Positions 50,285 through 58,520 of a DNA stretch of 64,000 nt are shown here, piece by piece (positions within the stretch are counted from its first letter, which is position 1; each line of letters opens with the position of its first letter). The notes beneath the pieces were generated by a model that had not been told where the DNA came from, did no database searches, and saw only the letters and a program-made list of their open reading frames with translations. A program made the translations under genes and the position numbers. Source of the DNA: JALZKA01 sp963715405 (GTDB taxonomy: Bacteria > Actinomycetota > Thermoleophilia > Solirubrobacterales > 70-9); contig OY970239.1 in NCBI GenBank assembly GCA_963715405.1, forward strand, positions 682,001-746,000. The letters run 5' to 3'.

Positions 50285-50929
50285 GTGAGCGAGCTCGTCC
50301 ACAGAATCCGAGAGCCTCGAGGCGAGGCCGAGGGCGCGCTCATCCTCAACCACGGCAGGGGCGCTGACGAGAACGACCTCTTCGGCCTGCTTGACGAGCT
50401 CGATCCCGAGCAGCGTCTCGTCGGCGTCACCACCGGCGCACCGCTCACGAACGTCCCGCCCGGCGGCAGGCATTGGTACCTGGTGCCGCGGGTCGGCTAC
50501 CCGGACCCCGAGACTTTCGCGTCTTCCTACGAACAGCTCACCGGCTTCCTCGACGCCTTCCTCGCCGAGCGTGGCCTCGGCTGGGACCAGACAGTGATCG
50601 GCGGTTTTTCCATGGGCGCCGTCATGTCGTACGCGGTGAGCCTGGGGGAGGGGCGACCGACACCGGCCGGACTCCTCGCATTCAGCGGCTTCGTACCGGC
50701 GGTCGAGGGCTGGGCGCCAGAGCTCGACGGGCGCTCCGGCCTGAGCGTCGCGATCCACCACGGCGCGAGCGACCCGATCATCTCCGTGGAGTTCGCGCGG
50801 AGGGCGCGCGAGCTCCTGCGCTCGGGTGGAATCGAGGCGGATTACCTCGAGACTGACGCCGGTCACTGGCTGCCGCCGGAGGCCCTCGAGCCGGCGCGTG
50901 AGGTAGTAGCGTCCGTCTCCAGGGCTTGA
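50285..50929 (+). CDS. phospholipase/carboxylesterase-family alpha/beta-hydrolase
   Basis: Protein of 214 residues from GTG 50285. Landmarks are LILNHGRGADENDLFGLLDEL, in which HGxGxxxxD forms the oxyanion part, the nucleophile elbow IGGFSMGAVMSYAV (GFSMG), and Asp and His in HHGASDPIISVEF and ETDAGHWLPPEAL. The fold matches YpfH/carboxylesterase Yvak-like enzymes that cleave short acyl esters. In many Firmicutes and actinobacteria, such esterases sit beside MhqO-type dioxygenases, as here, and act in quinone or aromatic-compound stress. Function inferred from family and neighbour. Confidence 0.85.
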   Translation: MSELVHRIREPRGEAEGALILNHGRGADENDLFGLLDELDPEQRLVGVTTGAPLTNVPPGGRHWYLVPRVGYPDPETFASSYEQLTGFLDAFLAERGLGWDQTVIGGFSMGAVMSYAVSLGEGRPTPAGLLAFSGFVPAVEGWAPELDGRSGLSVAIHHGASDPIISVEFARRARELLRSGGIEADYLETDAGHWLPPEALEPAREVVASVSRA

Positions 50930-50954
50930 CCTGCCTTCGCTCCTGGCATAGACT
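50926..50954 (+). promoter_or_regulatory. promoter of the first tandem YAN gene
   Basis: TTGACC at 50926-50931, 17 bases, TAGACT at 50949-50954; it overlaps the last codons of the esterase. A Shine-Dalgarno gaaggggag precedes ATG 51001. The second copy at 51805 has no such promoter and is probably co-transcribed. Confidence 0.6.
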
Positions 50955-51000
50955 CGCAAGCAAGGCAACTGCGCTCCGCATAGCGCCAGAAGGGGAGACC

Positions 51001-51786
51001 ATGGACGAGCCGACGCGGCATTTCACCTACGCCAACGTCATGTCGACGCTGGCGGTCTTCCTCGCACTGGCAGGCGGATCGGTGGCGATCGCGGGCGTGC
51101 CGGGCAGCTCGGTCAGCTCCAACGAAGTGGTCGACGAGAGCCTCAGGTCGCGCGACCTCAAGGACGGCTCCGCCGTCGAGTCGAGCGACGTCGTCGACGG
51201 AGAGCTGATCTCCCAGGACCTTGCGACGAACAGCGTGTCTACCGACGAAATTGGCACCCAGGCGGTGGGAACTTCCGAGCTCGCCACCGGCGGGGTCGAG
51301 AGCGGAGACATCGCAAACGCCGCGGTCGGGGGCGGCGCAATCGCCGACAACTCGGTCGGCTCACCCGAGATCGGCACCGGGGTGGTCGGCTCGAGCGAGG
51401 TCGGCCTCGACCAGATCGGCAGCTCAGAGCTCGCTCCCTCCGCCGTCGGCGGCCCCGAGATCGCCAACGGTTCGGTCACCGCGACCGAGATCGGCGCCGA
51501 CAACTTCTACCGGGTGGAGGACGGCGGCGTTGAGTTCGAGGATCCGGACAGCGCCCAAAACGGCGACTACGGGCTCGCGGAGGATTCGGCGGAATGCGAC
51601 GATCGCGTAACCGGCGAGCTGATCGCCGGTGGCGCCAAGTGGGACGACGTCGACGAGGACGAGGACGAGCTGTTCATCTCCGAGATCAGGCTCAACATGA
51701 ACACGGATACCGTGACCGTGCTGGGCGGCAACGACACCGGTGCGTTTCGGACCCTTCGCGCGGAGGCCATCTGCCTCAGTGATTAG
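51001..51786 (+). CDS. YAN-leader repeat protein, copy 1
   Basis: Protein of 261 residues. The leader is YANVMSTLAVFLALAGGSVAIAG. Residues about 35-170 are a run of roughly ten-residue units of the type GSVxSxEIxxG (VGTSELATGG, VGSPEIGTGV, VGSSEVGLDQ, SVTATEIGAD), which would stack as a thin beta-solenoid. The last 90 residues are a unique domain (ECDDRVTGELIAGGAKWDDVDEDE, FISEIRLNMNTDTVTVLGGN), with a Cys pair near CDDR and the terminal EAICLSD. The first 160 residues are encoded by DNA identical to that of the gene at 51805. Exported or membrane-anchored; function unknown. Confidence 0.75.
   Translation: MDEPTRHFTYANVMSTLAVFLALAGGSVAIAGVPGSSVSSNEVVDESLRSRDLKDGSAVESSDVVDGELISQDLATNSVSTDEIGTQAVGTSELATGGVESGDIANAAVGGGAIADNSVGSPEIGTGVVGSSEVGLDQIGSSELAPSAVGGPEIANGSVTATEIGADNFYRVEDGGVEFEDPDSAQNGDYGLAEDSAECDDRVTGELIAGGAKWDDVDEDEDELFISEIRLNMNTDTVTVLGGNDTGAFRTLRAEAICLSD
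51033..51512 (+). repeat. 480-base direct repeat, copy 1
   Basis: Identical to 51834-52313 over all 480 bases by line-by-line comparison (offset 801). It covers the leader and decapeptide repeats of the two tandem genes and ends exactly where their protein sequences part. Confidence 0.95.
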
Positions 51787-51804
51787 GACCGAGGAGAGCG
51801 AGGC

Positions 51805-52587
51805 ATGAAGAGGCGAGTTGCTTTGAGGCCGGACAACGTCATGTCGACGCTGGCGGTCTTCCTCGCACTGGCAGGCGGATCGGTGGCGATCGCGGGCGTG
51901 CCGGGCAGCTCGGTCAGCTCCAACGAAGTGGTCGACGAGAGCCTCAGGTCGCGCGACCTCAAGGACGGCTCCGCCGTCGAGTCGAGCGACGTCGTCGACG
52001 GAGAGCTGATCTCCCAGGACCTTGCGACGAACAGCGTGTCTACCGACGAAATTGGCACCCAGGCGGTGGGAACTTCCGAGCTCGCCACCGGCGGGGTCGA
52101 GAGCGGAGACATCGCAAACGCCGCGGTCGGGGGCGGCGCAATCGCCGACAACTCGGTCGGCTCACCCGAGATCGGCACCGGGGTGGTCGGCTCGAGCGAG
52201 GTCGGCCTCGACCAGATCGGCAGCTCAGAGCTCGCTCCCTCCGCCGTCGGCGGCCCCGAGATCGCCAACGGTTCGGTCACCGCGACCGAGATCGGCGCCG
52301 ACAACTTCTACCGCGACGTCGACGGTCTCGAAGGGTTCGACAGCCAGGACAATCCTCAGAACGGCGATTACCAGCTCACCGACCACGCGTCCGGGTGCGA
52401 TCCGGCCGGCGGCGAGCTGATCGCCGGGAGCGCAAAATGGGACGACGCTGATCAGGAGCCGCTCGAGGACGAACTTTTCATCTCCGAGATCAGGCTCAAC
52501 CTGAACACGGACACGGTGACGGTGCTGGGTGGCAGCGACGCCGGCTTCCGCTTCCTGCGCGCCGAGGCGATCTGCCTGAGTCACTAG
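51805..52587 (+). CDS. YAN-leader repeat protein, copy 2
   Basis: Protein of 260 residues, 18 bases after copy 1. It has a different first ten residues (MKRRVALRPD) and the same leader and decapeptide repeats, encoded by identical DNA. The C-terminal domain is related to but diverged from copy 1: DDADQEPLEDELFISEIRLNLNTDTVTVLGGSDAGFRFLRAEAICLSH. Differences between copies are concentrated in the stretch just after the repeat (RDVDGLEGFDSQDNPQNGDYQL against RVEDGGVEFEDPDSAQNGDYGL) and in the acidic loop. No own promoter is visible. This is a constant-front, variable-end pair, as made by gene conversion or recent duplication. Confidence 0.75.
   Translation: MKRRVALRPDNVMSTLAVFLALAGGSVAIAGVPGSSVSSNEVVDESLRSRDLKDGSAVESSDVVDGELISQDLATNSVSTDEIGTQAVGTSELATGGVESGDIANAAVGGGAIADNSVGSPEIGTGVVGSSEVGLDQIGSSELAPSAVGGPEIANGSVTATEIGADNFYRDVDGLEGFDSQDNPQNGDYQLTDHASGCDPAGGELIAGSAKWDDADQEPLEDELFISEIRLNLNTDTVTVLGGSDAGFRFLRAEAICLSH
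51834..52313 (+). repeat. 480-base direct repeat, copy 2
   Basis: Second copy of the repeat at 51033-51512. The upstream flanks differ, and 3' divergence starts at base 52314. Confidence 0.95.
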
Positions 52588-52632
52588 CCACGCGGGTACC
52601 CGAGACGCGCAGCGCGGCGTCCGGACAGTATG

Positions 52633-52646
52633 CGAACATGTGTTCG
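52633..52646 (+). promoter_or_regulatory. SOS box upstream of the radical SAM gene
   Basis: CGAACatgtGTTCG is a full 14-of-14 match to CGAACRNRYGTTCG and is better than the box in front of lexA. It touches the GTG start at 52646, so LexA would block transcription or a leaderless start. Confidence 0.85.
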
Positions 52647-53647
52647 TGCGATGGCAGAACCTGACTGAAGGAGGGGCGGCGCAGGCGTTGCTCCCCGGAC
52701 TGGGGGATTCGGTGACCCGAACGTTCGACGCGCCGGAGGCGATGGGGATCCGTTTTCACGAGATCCACGCGCGCTCGGCGATCAACGGGGTCCCCGAGCG
52801 TTCGCGGATGCCATTCCGATGGACGATCAACCCGTACCGGGGTTGCACTCATGCCTGTGTCTACTGCTTCGCTCGCCCGACTCACACCTACCTCGACCTG
52901 AACGCCGGCCGCGACTTTGAGCGGGAGATCGTGGTCAAGGTGAACGCGCCCGAGCTGGTCCGCGCTGAGCTCGGCCGAGCCTCCTGGAAGGGGATGCACG
53001 TCGCTCTGGGGACGAACACGGACCCGTATCAGTGGGTGGAGTCTCGTTACCGGCTGATGCCGGGGATCTGGGAGGCGATGCGCGATTTCAGGAACCCATG
53101 CTCGGTGCTCACGAAGTCGCCGCTCCTCCTGCGCGACCTGGCGCTCTTCAAGGAGATCGCGGCGCGCACCGAGTTCGTGGCGAACCTCTCGGTGCCGACG
53201 CTCGACGAGAAGGCGTGGCGTGCGAGTGAGCCGCACACCCCGCATCCGAAGACTCGGCTCGCGGCCGTGGGCGAGCTCAACCGGGCCGGCATACCGACCG
53301 GGATCCTGATCGCGCCGCTCATGCCGGGCATCAACGACGACCCGCGCCAGGTCGAGAGGATCCTCGCCATCGCGGGCGAGATGGGGGCGACGAGCGTCGG
53401 TGGCATCGGCCTCCACCTCCGCGGTGAGGTGAAAGGCCTTTTCCTGGACTGGCTTCGCCAGTACCGCCCGGATCTCGTGCCGCGCTACGAGAAGCTCTAC
53501 GGCCGGGGCGCTTACCTGCCGAAGGACGAGCGCGAGCGCCTGGCGAAGCTCGCGCGCGGCAAGAACCCCCGGCGGACCTTCCTGCGCGAGCGCAGCGCTT
53601 CGCAAGAGTCCGCTCCCGCACCAGTAGAACAGGCGACGCTGTTCTGA
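52646..53647 (+). CDS. Rv2578c-family radical SAM protein under LexA control
   Basis: Protein of 333 residues; the GTG at 52646 gives MRWQNL, fitting this family, whereas a GTG at 52640 lies inside the SOS box. The radical SAM cluster motif is CTHACVYC (CxxxCxxC, near residue 70), preceded by PFRWTINPYRG, and followed by HVALGTNTDPYQWVESRYRLMPGIWEAM. A C-terminal basic tail (RGKNPRRTFLRERS) follows. The family resembles spore-photoproduct-lyase-like radical SAM proteins such as Rv2578c. An SOS box overlapping the start suggests induction by DNA damage, so a DNA-repair or nucleotide-modifying reaction is inferred. Confidence 0.85.
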   Translation: MRWQNLTEGGAAQALLPGLGDSVTRTFDAPEAMGIRFHEIHARSAINGVPERSRMPFRWTINPYRGCTHACVYCFARPTHTYLDLNAGRDFEREIVVKVNAPELVRAELGRASWKGMHVALGTNTDPYQWVESRYRLMPGIWEAMRDFRNPCSVLTKSPLLLRDLALFKEIAARTEFVANLSVPTLDEKAWRASEPHTPHPKTRLAAVGELNRAGIPTGILIAPLMPGINDDPRQVERILAIAGEMGATSVGGIGLHLRGEVKGLFLDWLRQYRPDLVPRYEKLYGRGAYLPKDERERLAKLARGKNPRRTFLRERSASQESAPAPVEQATLF

Positions 53648-53755
53648 GGAACTTCTCATCCCTGGGCCGTATCCGCGCGGTCCAATCCTGATCTGAGTCC
53701 CAACCAGGAGGAGCTGACGCCGTTCGCGGAATCGGCCCTCCCTCGGGCCGAGCCG

Positions 53756-54319
53756 TCAGGAGGACGACTTGCGCACGCCCTTGAGCGCCTCGCCCCACGC
53801 GACGAGCTCGTCGAACATCGCGTTGAGCTTCTTGGAGTGCCGCTCGTCTGGGATGAGGTTGTTTTCTTTGTCGAAGTCTGTGAAGATCGAGAGCGCGACC
53901 GCCGAGCGCACGTCAGCTACCTGCAGCTCGCCCATGACGAGGCGAAGCTGCTCGACCGAGCGGGCGCCTCCGGTGTTTCCGTAGCCGACGAATCCAGCGA
54001 CCTTGTCGTTCCATTCTCCGTAGACGAAGTCGAGCGCGTTCTTCAGCACGCCCGGAATGCCGTGGTTGTACTCCGGGGTGACGAAGACGAAGCCGTCGAA
54101 CGAATCGATGAGCGCCGCCCACCGCTTCGTGTGTTCGTGCTCGTACTTCCCGGCGCCCGGCGGGATCCCCTCGTCGAAGATCGGCAGCCCCTGGTCCGCG
54201 AGGTCCACCAACTCCGCCTCGAAGGCGTCGCGCTCGGCGGCTTGCTCTGCGACCCACTTGCCGACCTTCTCGCTCTTTCGGTTGGGACGGGTGCTTCCGA
54301 TGATGATCGCGATGCGCAC
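53756..54319 (-). CDS. NADPH-dependent FMN reductase-family flavoprotein
   Basis: Protein of 187 residues from GTG 54319. The flavodoxin-like fold starts RIAIIIGSTRPNRKSEKVG, where GSTRPxR binds the FMN phosphate. It has the conserved SFDGFVFVTPEYNHGIPGVLKNALDFVYGEW, and later KVAGFVGYGNTGGARSVEQLRLVMGEL. These are typical of azoreductase/chromate-reductase-like enzymes using NADPH. Upstream minus-strand sequence beyond the GTG is not coding. It overlaps nothing and diverges from the MBL gene by 39 bases. Confidence 0.85.
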   Translation of the reverse strand: MRIAIIIGSTRPNRKSEKVGKWVAEQAAERDAFEAELVDLADQGLPIFDEGIPPGAGKYEHEHTKRWAALIDSFDGFVFVTPEYNHGIPGVLKNALDFVYGEWNDKVAGFVGYGNTGGARSVEQLRLVMGELQVADVRSAVALSIFTDFDKENNLIPDERHSKKLNAMFDELVAWGEALKGVRKSSS

Positions 54320-54358
54320 CCGTTGAGGATGACAGCGGCCAGCCAAACGAAATAGCTT

Positions 54359-55198
54359 GTGAGCGTGACCCGAATCCACCACCTGAGCTGCGCGACCATG
54401 TGCCCGTTCGGAGGGCGGTGGTTCGGCGGCGACGGGGGTCCGCTCACGCGAAACGAGATGTGTGCTCACGTGCTCTTGATCGAGGCGTCGGACTCCCTCG
54501 TCCTCGTCGACACCGGCTTCGGGCTTGACGACGCCCGCGACCCGAAAGGGCGGTTCCCCGCGTTGTTCCGCCTTGCCGTTCAGCCACGCCCCAGAGAGGC
54601 CCAGGCCGCGATCAGCCAGGTTGAGGCGATGGGCTTCTCCGCTGCCGACGTACGCCACGTCATCCCGACCCACCTCGACAACGACCACGCCGGCGGCGTG
54701 CCCGACTTTCCCGACGCGCAGATTCATGTCTGGCGACCGGAGATGGAGGCCTGTCTCAATCCGTCCGCGAAGGAGAAGCTCCGCTACGAGCGCCACCTCT
54801 TTGCGCACGGCCCGAACTGGGTACCCCATGACGTACAAGGCGACGAGTGGATGGGCTTTCAGTCCGTGCGCGTGCTCGAGGGCATCGAGCCAGAGATCCT
54901 CTTCATTCCCCTGCCGGGGCACACGCGGGGACACTCGGCTGTGGCGGTCAAGGATTCAGAGCGCTGGCTCCTTCACTGCGGCGACGCGTACTTCCATCGC
55001 GGCCAGGTCGAAACCCCGGCGCACTGCCCGCCCGGCCTACGGGGGTTCCAGGCGGTCGTCGGCCTGGAGCGCAAGCGGCGCCTGGAGAACGAAGAGCGTC
55101 TGCGCGAGCTGAACGAGCGCTCGGGTTCGGAGGTCGCGATGTTCTGCGCGCATGATCCTCATGAGCTTGAGGGTCTCCGAAGCGTGGCAAGTAGCTAG
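54359..55198 (+). CDS. metallo-beta-lactamase-fold hydrolase
   Basis: Protein of 279 residues (GTG 54359; GTG 54365 is also possible). Metal motifs: VIPTHLDNDHAGG (HxxxDH, the variant of HxHxDH with Leu-Asp-Asn), FIPLPGHTRGHSAVAV (His) and LLHCGDAYFH (Asp). The N-terminus carries VLLIEASDSLVLVDTGFG. Such proteins include lactonases, glyoxalase II-like and N-acylhomoserine-lactone hydrolases; the overall length and the GGRWFGGDGGPLTRNEM insertion recall quorum-quenching lactonases, but the substrate is not proven. Confidence 0.85.
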   Translation: MSVTRIHHLSCATMCPFGGRWFGGDGGPLTRNEMCAHVLLIEASDSLVLVDTGFGLDDARDPKGRFPALFRLAVQPRPREAQAAISQVEAMGFSAADVRHVIPTHLDNDHAGGVPDFPDAQIHVWRPEMEACLNPSAKEKLRYERHLFAHGPNWVPHDVQGDEWMGFQSVRVLEGIEPEILFIPLPGHTRGHSAVAVKDSERWLLHCGDAYFHRGQVETPAHCPPGLRGFQAVVGLERKRRLENEERLRELNERSGSEVAMFCAHDPHELEGLRSVASS

Positions 55199-55216
55199 CG
55201 AGCAAGAAGGAGGACC

Positions 55217-55606
55217 ATGTCCGCCTACACGAAGAAGAACGTCTCAGAGCTCAAGGATTCAGCGCCTGAATTCGGCTTCAGCGAGATGCAGGAGGTCCGC
55301 TTTCCGGCGAAAGACCTGGATGCGGAGGACACGGGGTTCGGCCATCATTTCGTCAAGCCGGATCAGCGTCAGGGATTCGGACACAGGCACGATGAAGCGG
55401 AAGAGGTCTACTTTGTGGTCGCGGGCTCCGGGCGCGTGAGGCTCGAGGACGAAACCGTCGAGCTCGAAAAGAACGACTTCCTCCGCGTCGCTCCCGAGGT
55501 GATGCGCCGGTTCGAGGCCGACGGGGACGGTCTTGAGTTCATCTCGTTCGGGGCGCGGCACGAGGGTGACGGCGATATCGACCCGGGCTTCTGGGCGCCG
55601 GACTAA
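55217..55606 (+). CDS. cupin-domain protein
   Basis: Protein of 129 residues, 18 bases after the MBL gene. Two cupin motifs: QGFGHRHDEAEEVYFVVAGSGRVRLEDE (metal-binding His-His-Glu) and VELEKNDFLRVAPEVMRRFEAD (the second motif has no His). The C-terminal end is FGARHEGDGDIDPGFWAPD. The fold suggests a small dioxygenase, isomerase or binding protein; with the MBL gene upstream it may act in the same pathway. Confidence 0.85.
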   Translation: MSAYTKKNVSELKDSAPEFGFSEMQEVRFPAKDLDAEDTGFGHHFVKPDQRQGFGHRHDEAEEVYFVVAGSGRVRLEDETVELEKNDFLRVAPEVMRRFEADGDGLEFISFGARHEGDGDIDPGFWAPD

Positions 55607-55618
55607 GAAGATGACTGC

Positions 55619-56785
55619 TCAGGCGGGTGCCGCGGCGATCGTGCGCGAGGCGCCTCTGAGCGAAAGCGCCACCAGGATCAGGCCGGCCGCGGCGACGGCG
55701 GCGAAGCCGAACGCCGCGGGGTAGCCGCCAAGCGCTGCGGCGAGGCCGGCAGCGGGCGCACCAAGACCGACGCCGATGTCGAAGAACGCGGTGAACGTTC
55801 CCATGGCCGCACCTCGCCGCAGCTCGGACACTCGGTTTACAACGAGAAGCGCTAGCGACGGCAGGAGCAGCGAGAAGGCGGCGCCCATGGCGACCGCGCC
55901 CGCGATCGCCACGGGCAAAGAATGAGCGAGCATGATTGCGAGGAGCCCCGAGGATTCGACTACGCCCGCGGCGATGATGCACGGCACAGGGCCGAACCGA
56001 TCGGGCAGCCAGCCACCGAACAACCGCGCCAGAACGACGGTCGCTGCGAACGCGGCGAATACTCCAGCTCCGTGGCCGATCCCGCGCTCGTCGAGGTGGA
56101 GGACCAAGAACGCGGCCATGGCCGCGTAGCCCATCGTCCCGAGCGCAAGCCCGACACCGGGGAGAAGGCTCTTTCGCTCGATCAGCGTTCTGGCCTCGAT
56201 CGGCGCGGGTTCCGCGTTCAAGAACGGATCGGGGATGCGCCAGGCGATGACGGCTCCCAGAAGCGGCGCGGCCATGGCGAACGCCCACACCATCTCGAAG
56301 CTCGAGGCTTGGAGTAGCAACTCGCCGATCGGCGGTCCCAGGCTGAGCCCGCTCCAGATCGCGAGCCCGTAAAGGCCGATGATCCGCCCGCGGCGCTCGG
56401 GCGGAGCGAGGTCGACGACCCACGCCGAACCCGCGGTATAGACCAGGCCCTCGCCCGCTCCGAGGAAGAGCCGAGCGACGATCAACCCTGGAACCCCTGC
56501 GGGGATGAAATAGAGAGCGCCCGCTATCGCGGTGAGGAGCGCTCCCGTGATCACCACGGGCCGGCGCCCGATGCGATCGGCCATGTTCCCCGCGAGGGGA
56601 CGGCAGGCGAGGCCGGTGATTGCGAAGGCGCCGGTGACAAGCCCGACCGAGAAGTCGCCCGCCCCGATCGGCCCCTGTACGTAGCGTGGGATCACCGGCA
56701 GCGTCGCGCCGACCGAGAGAAGCCCGAGCCCGGTTACGACGAAGATGCCGGCGAAGGCGGCGCGGTTGGGGGAGATGCGCCTCAA
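55619..56785 (-). CDS. major facilitator superfamily transporter
   Basis: Protein of 388 residues with twelve predicted helices. The A-like motif between helices 2 and 3 is ACRPLAGNMADRIGRRPVVI (Gly-x-x-x-Asp-Arg-x-Gly-Arg-Arg). A second copy, FGGWLPDRFGPVPCI, lies after helix 8. TTG start at 56785, coupled to the AMP-ligase stop (TTGA). As the last gene of the SucC-SucD-ferredoxin-ligase operon it may import or export an organic acid or coenzyme A precursor. The substrate is inference only. Confidence 0.82.
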   Translation of the reverse strand: MRRISPNRAAFAGIFVVTGLGLLSVGATLPVIPRYVQGPIGAGDFSVGLVTGAFAITGLACRPLAGNMADRIGRRPVVITGALLTAIAGALYFIPAGVPGLIVARLFLGAGEGLVYTAGSAWVVDLAPPERRGRIIGLYGLAIWSGLSLGPPIGELLLQASSFEMVWAFAMAAPLLGAVIAWRIPDPFLNAEPAPIEARTLIERKSLLPGVGLALGTMGYAAMAAFLVLHLDERGIGHGAGVFAAFAATVVLARLFGGWLPDRFGPVPCIIAAGVVESSGLLAIMLAHSLPVAIAGAVAMGAAFSLLLPSLALLVVNRVSELRRGAAMGTFTAFFDIGVGLGAPAAGLAAALGGYPAAFGFAAVAAAGLILVALSLRGASRTIAAAPA

Positions 56786-58242
56786 TAACCCGCATCACCT
56801 TCGCCGCGAAGCAGGGCGCGGCGGAGCTTGCCGCTCGCGGTCCTCGGCAGCTCGGCGGCAAAGTCGACGATGCGCGGCGCCTTGTAGGGAGCGGTCACGC
56901 TCTTTACGTGCTCGCGAAGCTCGCTCGCGAGAGCTTCTGAGGGCTCGCCGTCGCGAAGGACGATCACGGCCCGGACGACTGAGCCGCGCTCAGGATCGGG
57001 GTGGGAGACTGCGGCAGCCTCGGCGACCGCGGGATGGGTCAGAAGCGCCGCCTCGACCTCGCCGGGGCCGATCCGGTAGCCGGACGAGTTGATCATGTCG
57101 TCCGCGCGCCCCTCGTGGAAGAAATGGCCGTCGGCGTCCTCGCGCACGAGGTCTCCCGTCGCCCACCATTCTCCGTCCACGAGGTCGATGCCGCCGCCCA
57201 GATAGCCCGAAAAGAACGTGGGACAGGTATCCGCACGCACCTGAAGCTCGCCGTCCAGGACCCGGACCTCGGTTCCCGGCAAGGGCTTCCCCATCGAGCC
57301 CGGCTTGACCGGCAGGCCGAGGTGGTTGCCGCAGACGTGACCGGTCTCCGTCTGGCCATAGCCGTCGGCAACGTCGATGCCCCACGCCTCGCGATACGCC
57401 TCCAGCATGTCCGTGCCCAGCGGCTCGCCGGCCGATATGGCTCGCTTCAGCCCCGGCAGCGGGCGCAGCTCGCCGCTCGCGGCCAGCATCCGGTATTCGG
57501 TTGGCGCCTGGCACAGGACGCTGACTCCCTCCCGCTCGCAGAGCGCGAGGCGCTCGGCCGGATCGAAGCGCGCATCGCAGATAAGCGCAGCGGCGCCGGT
57601 GAGCCAGGGCGCAACGAAGACGTTTCGCGCTGATTTCGACCAGCCCGTAGCGGTCGTGACCCAGACCAGATCGTCTGAGCCCGAGCCCACCCAGTTCTCT
57701 GCCTGACCGCGCTGGGCCGGAAGGTACGAGGCTGTGTGGAGCGCAGCGCGCGGCTCGCCCGTGGTGCCGGAGGTAAAGACGATCAGCGCCGGGTCGTCCG
57801 GGGCGAGGTCGGCGATGGCCGCCGGGGTCTCCTGGGGGCGGTCCTCGTCGAGGACCGCTTCCATGTCGGCCATGGTCATGCACTCGACTCCGCCCGGCAT
57901 CGATGCCAGGAGCTCCTCTTCGCCAACGCAAAGGGCCGGGTTCGCCACCGCGACCCTGTGCTCGAGGTCGCGCGGCCGGAGCTGCGTTGACATGGGCAAA
58001 GAGATCGCGCCCATGCGCCACGTCGCGAGCACGGCGAGCACCCACTCGACCCGGTTGCCGGCCAGGGTCATGACCACGTCCCCTCGGCCCACCCCGCGCG
58101 CCGCAAGGGCCCCCGAGACGCCGGCGCTCATCGCGATCAGCTCGCCGAAGTGCCAAACACGGCGCTCACCGTCCGCGTCGATCGCGAGTAGCGCCGGCTT
58201 CGACGCGGGGAAACGCTCGAGGACGTCCGAGACGAAGTTCAC
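56782..58242 (-). CDS. acyl-CoA synthetase (AMP-forming)
   Basis: Protein of 486 residues from GTG 58242. The AMP-binding signature is ALIVFTSGTTGEPRAALHT; the second core motif is DVADGYGQTETGHV; the hinge is WWATGDLVREDADGHFFHEGRADDMINSSGYRIGPGEVEAAL, and the catalytic Lys lies in ELPRTASGKLRRALL. It activates a carboxylic acid as acyl-AMP and transfers it to CoA. It is the fourth gene in the operon 60627-55619, 23 bases after the ferredoxin-like gene. The acid substrate may be linked to that of the SucCD-like pair. Confidence 0.88.
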   Translation of the reverse strand: MNFVSDVLERFPASKPALLAIDADGERRVWHFGELIAMSAGVSGALAARGVGRGDVVMTLAGNRVEWVLAVLATWRMGAISLPMSTQLRPRDLEHRVAVANPALCVGEEELLASMPGGVECMTMADMEAVLDEDRPQETPAAIADLAPDDPALIVFTSGTTGEPRAALHTASYLPAQRGQAENWVGSGSDDLVWVTTATGWSKSARNVFVAPWLTGAAALICDARFDPAERLALCEREGVSVLCQAPTEYRMLAASGELRPLPGLKRAISAGEPLGTDMLEAYREAWGIDVADGYGQTETGHVCGNHLGLPVKPGSMGKPLPGTEVRVLDGELQVRADTCPTFFSGYLGGGIDLVDGEWWATGDLVREDADGHFFHEGRADDMINSSGYRIGPGEVEAALLTHPAVAEAAAVSHPDPERGSVVRAVIVLRDGEPSEALASELREHVKSVTAPYKAPRIVDFAAELPRTASGKLRRALLRGEGDAGY

Positions 58243-58265
58243 GCGCCTATCTTGGCGGCAGCGAT

Positions 58266-58520
58266 TTAGCGCTCGAGCGTGGTGCCGTCGTAGAGCTTCG
58301 TGACGGTGACGGCTCCCGGTGGCGAGGCGTCTAGGCAGAGGCCGCAGAGGACGCATTCGTCCTCGTTCTCGGTGAATACGGTCACGCCGGCGTCGGTCGC
58401 GGCAAAGATGTCGACGGGGCACGCCTCTTCGAGCTTCTTTGCGAGCTCGGGGTCGGATGCGTGCTCGTCTGCGACCTCGACCTTGATGAAGACCTCGTGG
58501 AGGGCGCCCGAGTCGCTCAT
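58266..58520 (-). CDS. ferredoxin-like protein, single [4Fe-4S]
   Basis: Protein of 84 residues. The Cys set is EEACPVDIF (upstream Cys-Pro) plus ECVLCGLCLDASPPGAVTV (CxxCxxC). This gives four Cys for one cluster in the manner of the second half of a 2[4Fe-4S] ferredoxin or of FixX. The position following CxxCxxC is Ser-Pro rather than Cys-Pro, so the other cluster cannot form. It overlaps the SucD-like gene by ATGA (58517-58520). An electron carrier for the pathway encoded by its neighbours. Confidence 0.85.
   Translation of the reverse strand: MSDSGALHEVFIKVEVADEHASDPELAKKLEEACPVDIFAATDAGVTVFTENEDECVLCGLCLDASPPGAVTVTKLYDGTTLER

Noticed and set aside
49127..50968. A 613-codon minus-strand frame opposite the VOC and esterase genes
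   Set aside because: High-GC shadow of the plus-strand genes, which carry intact VOC metal-ligand motifs and a GFSMG elbow.
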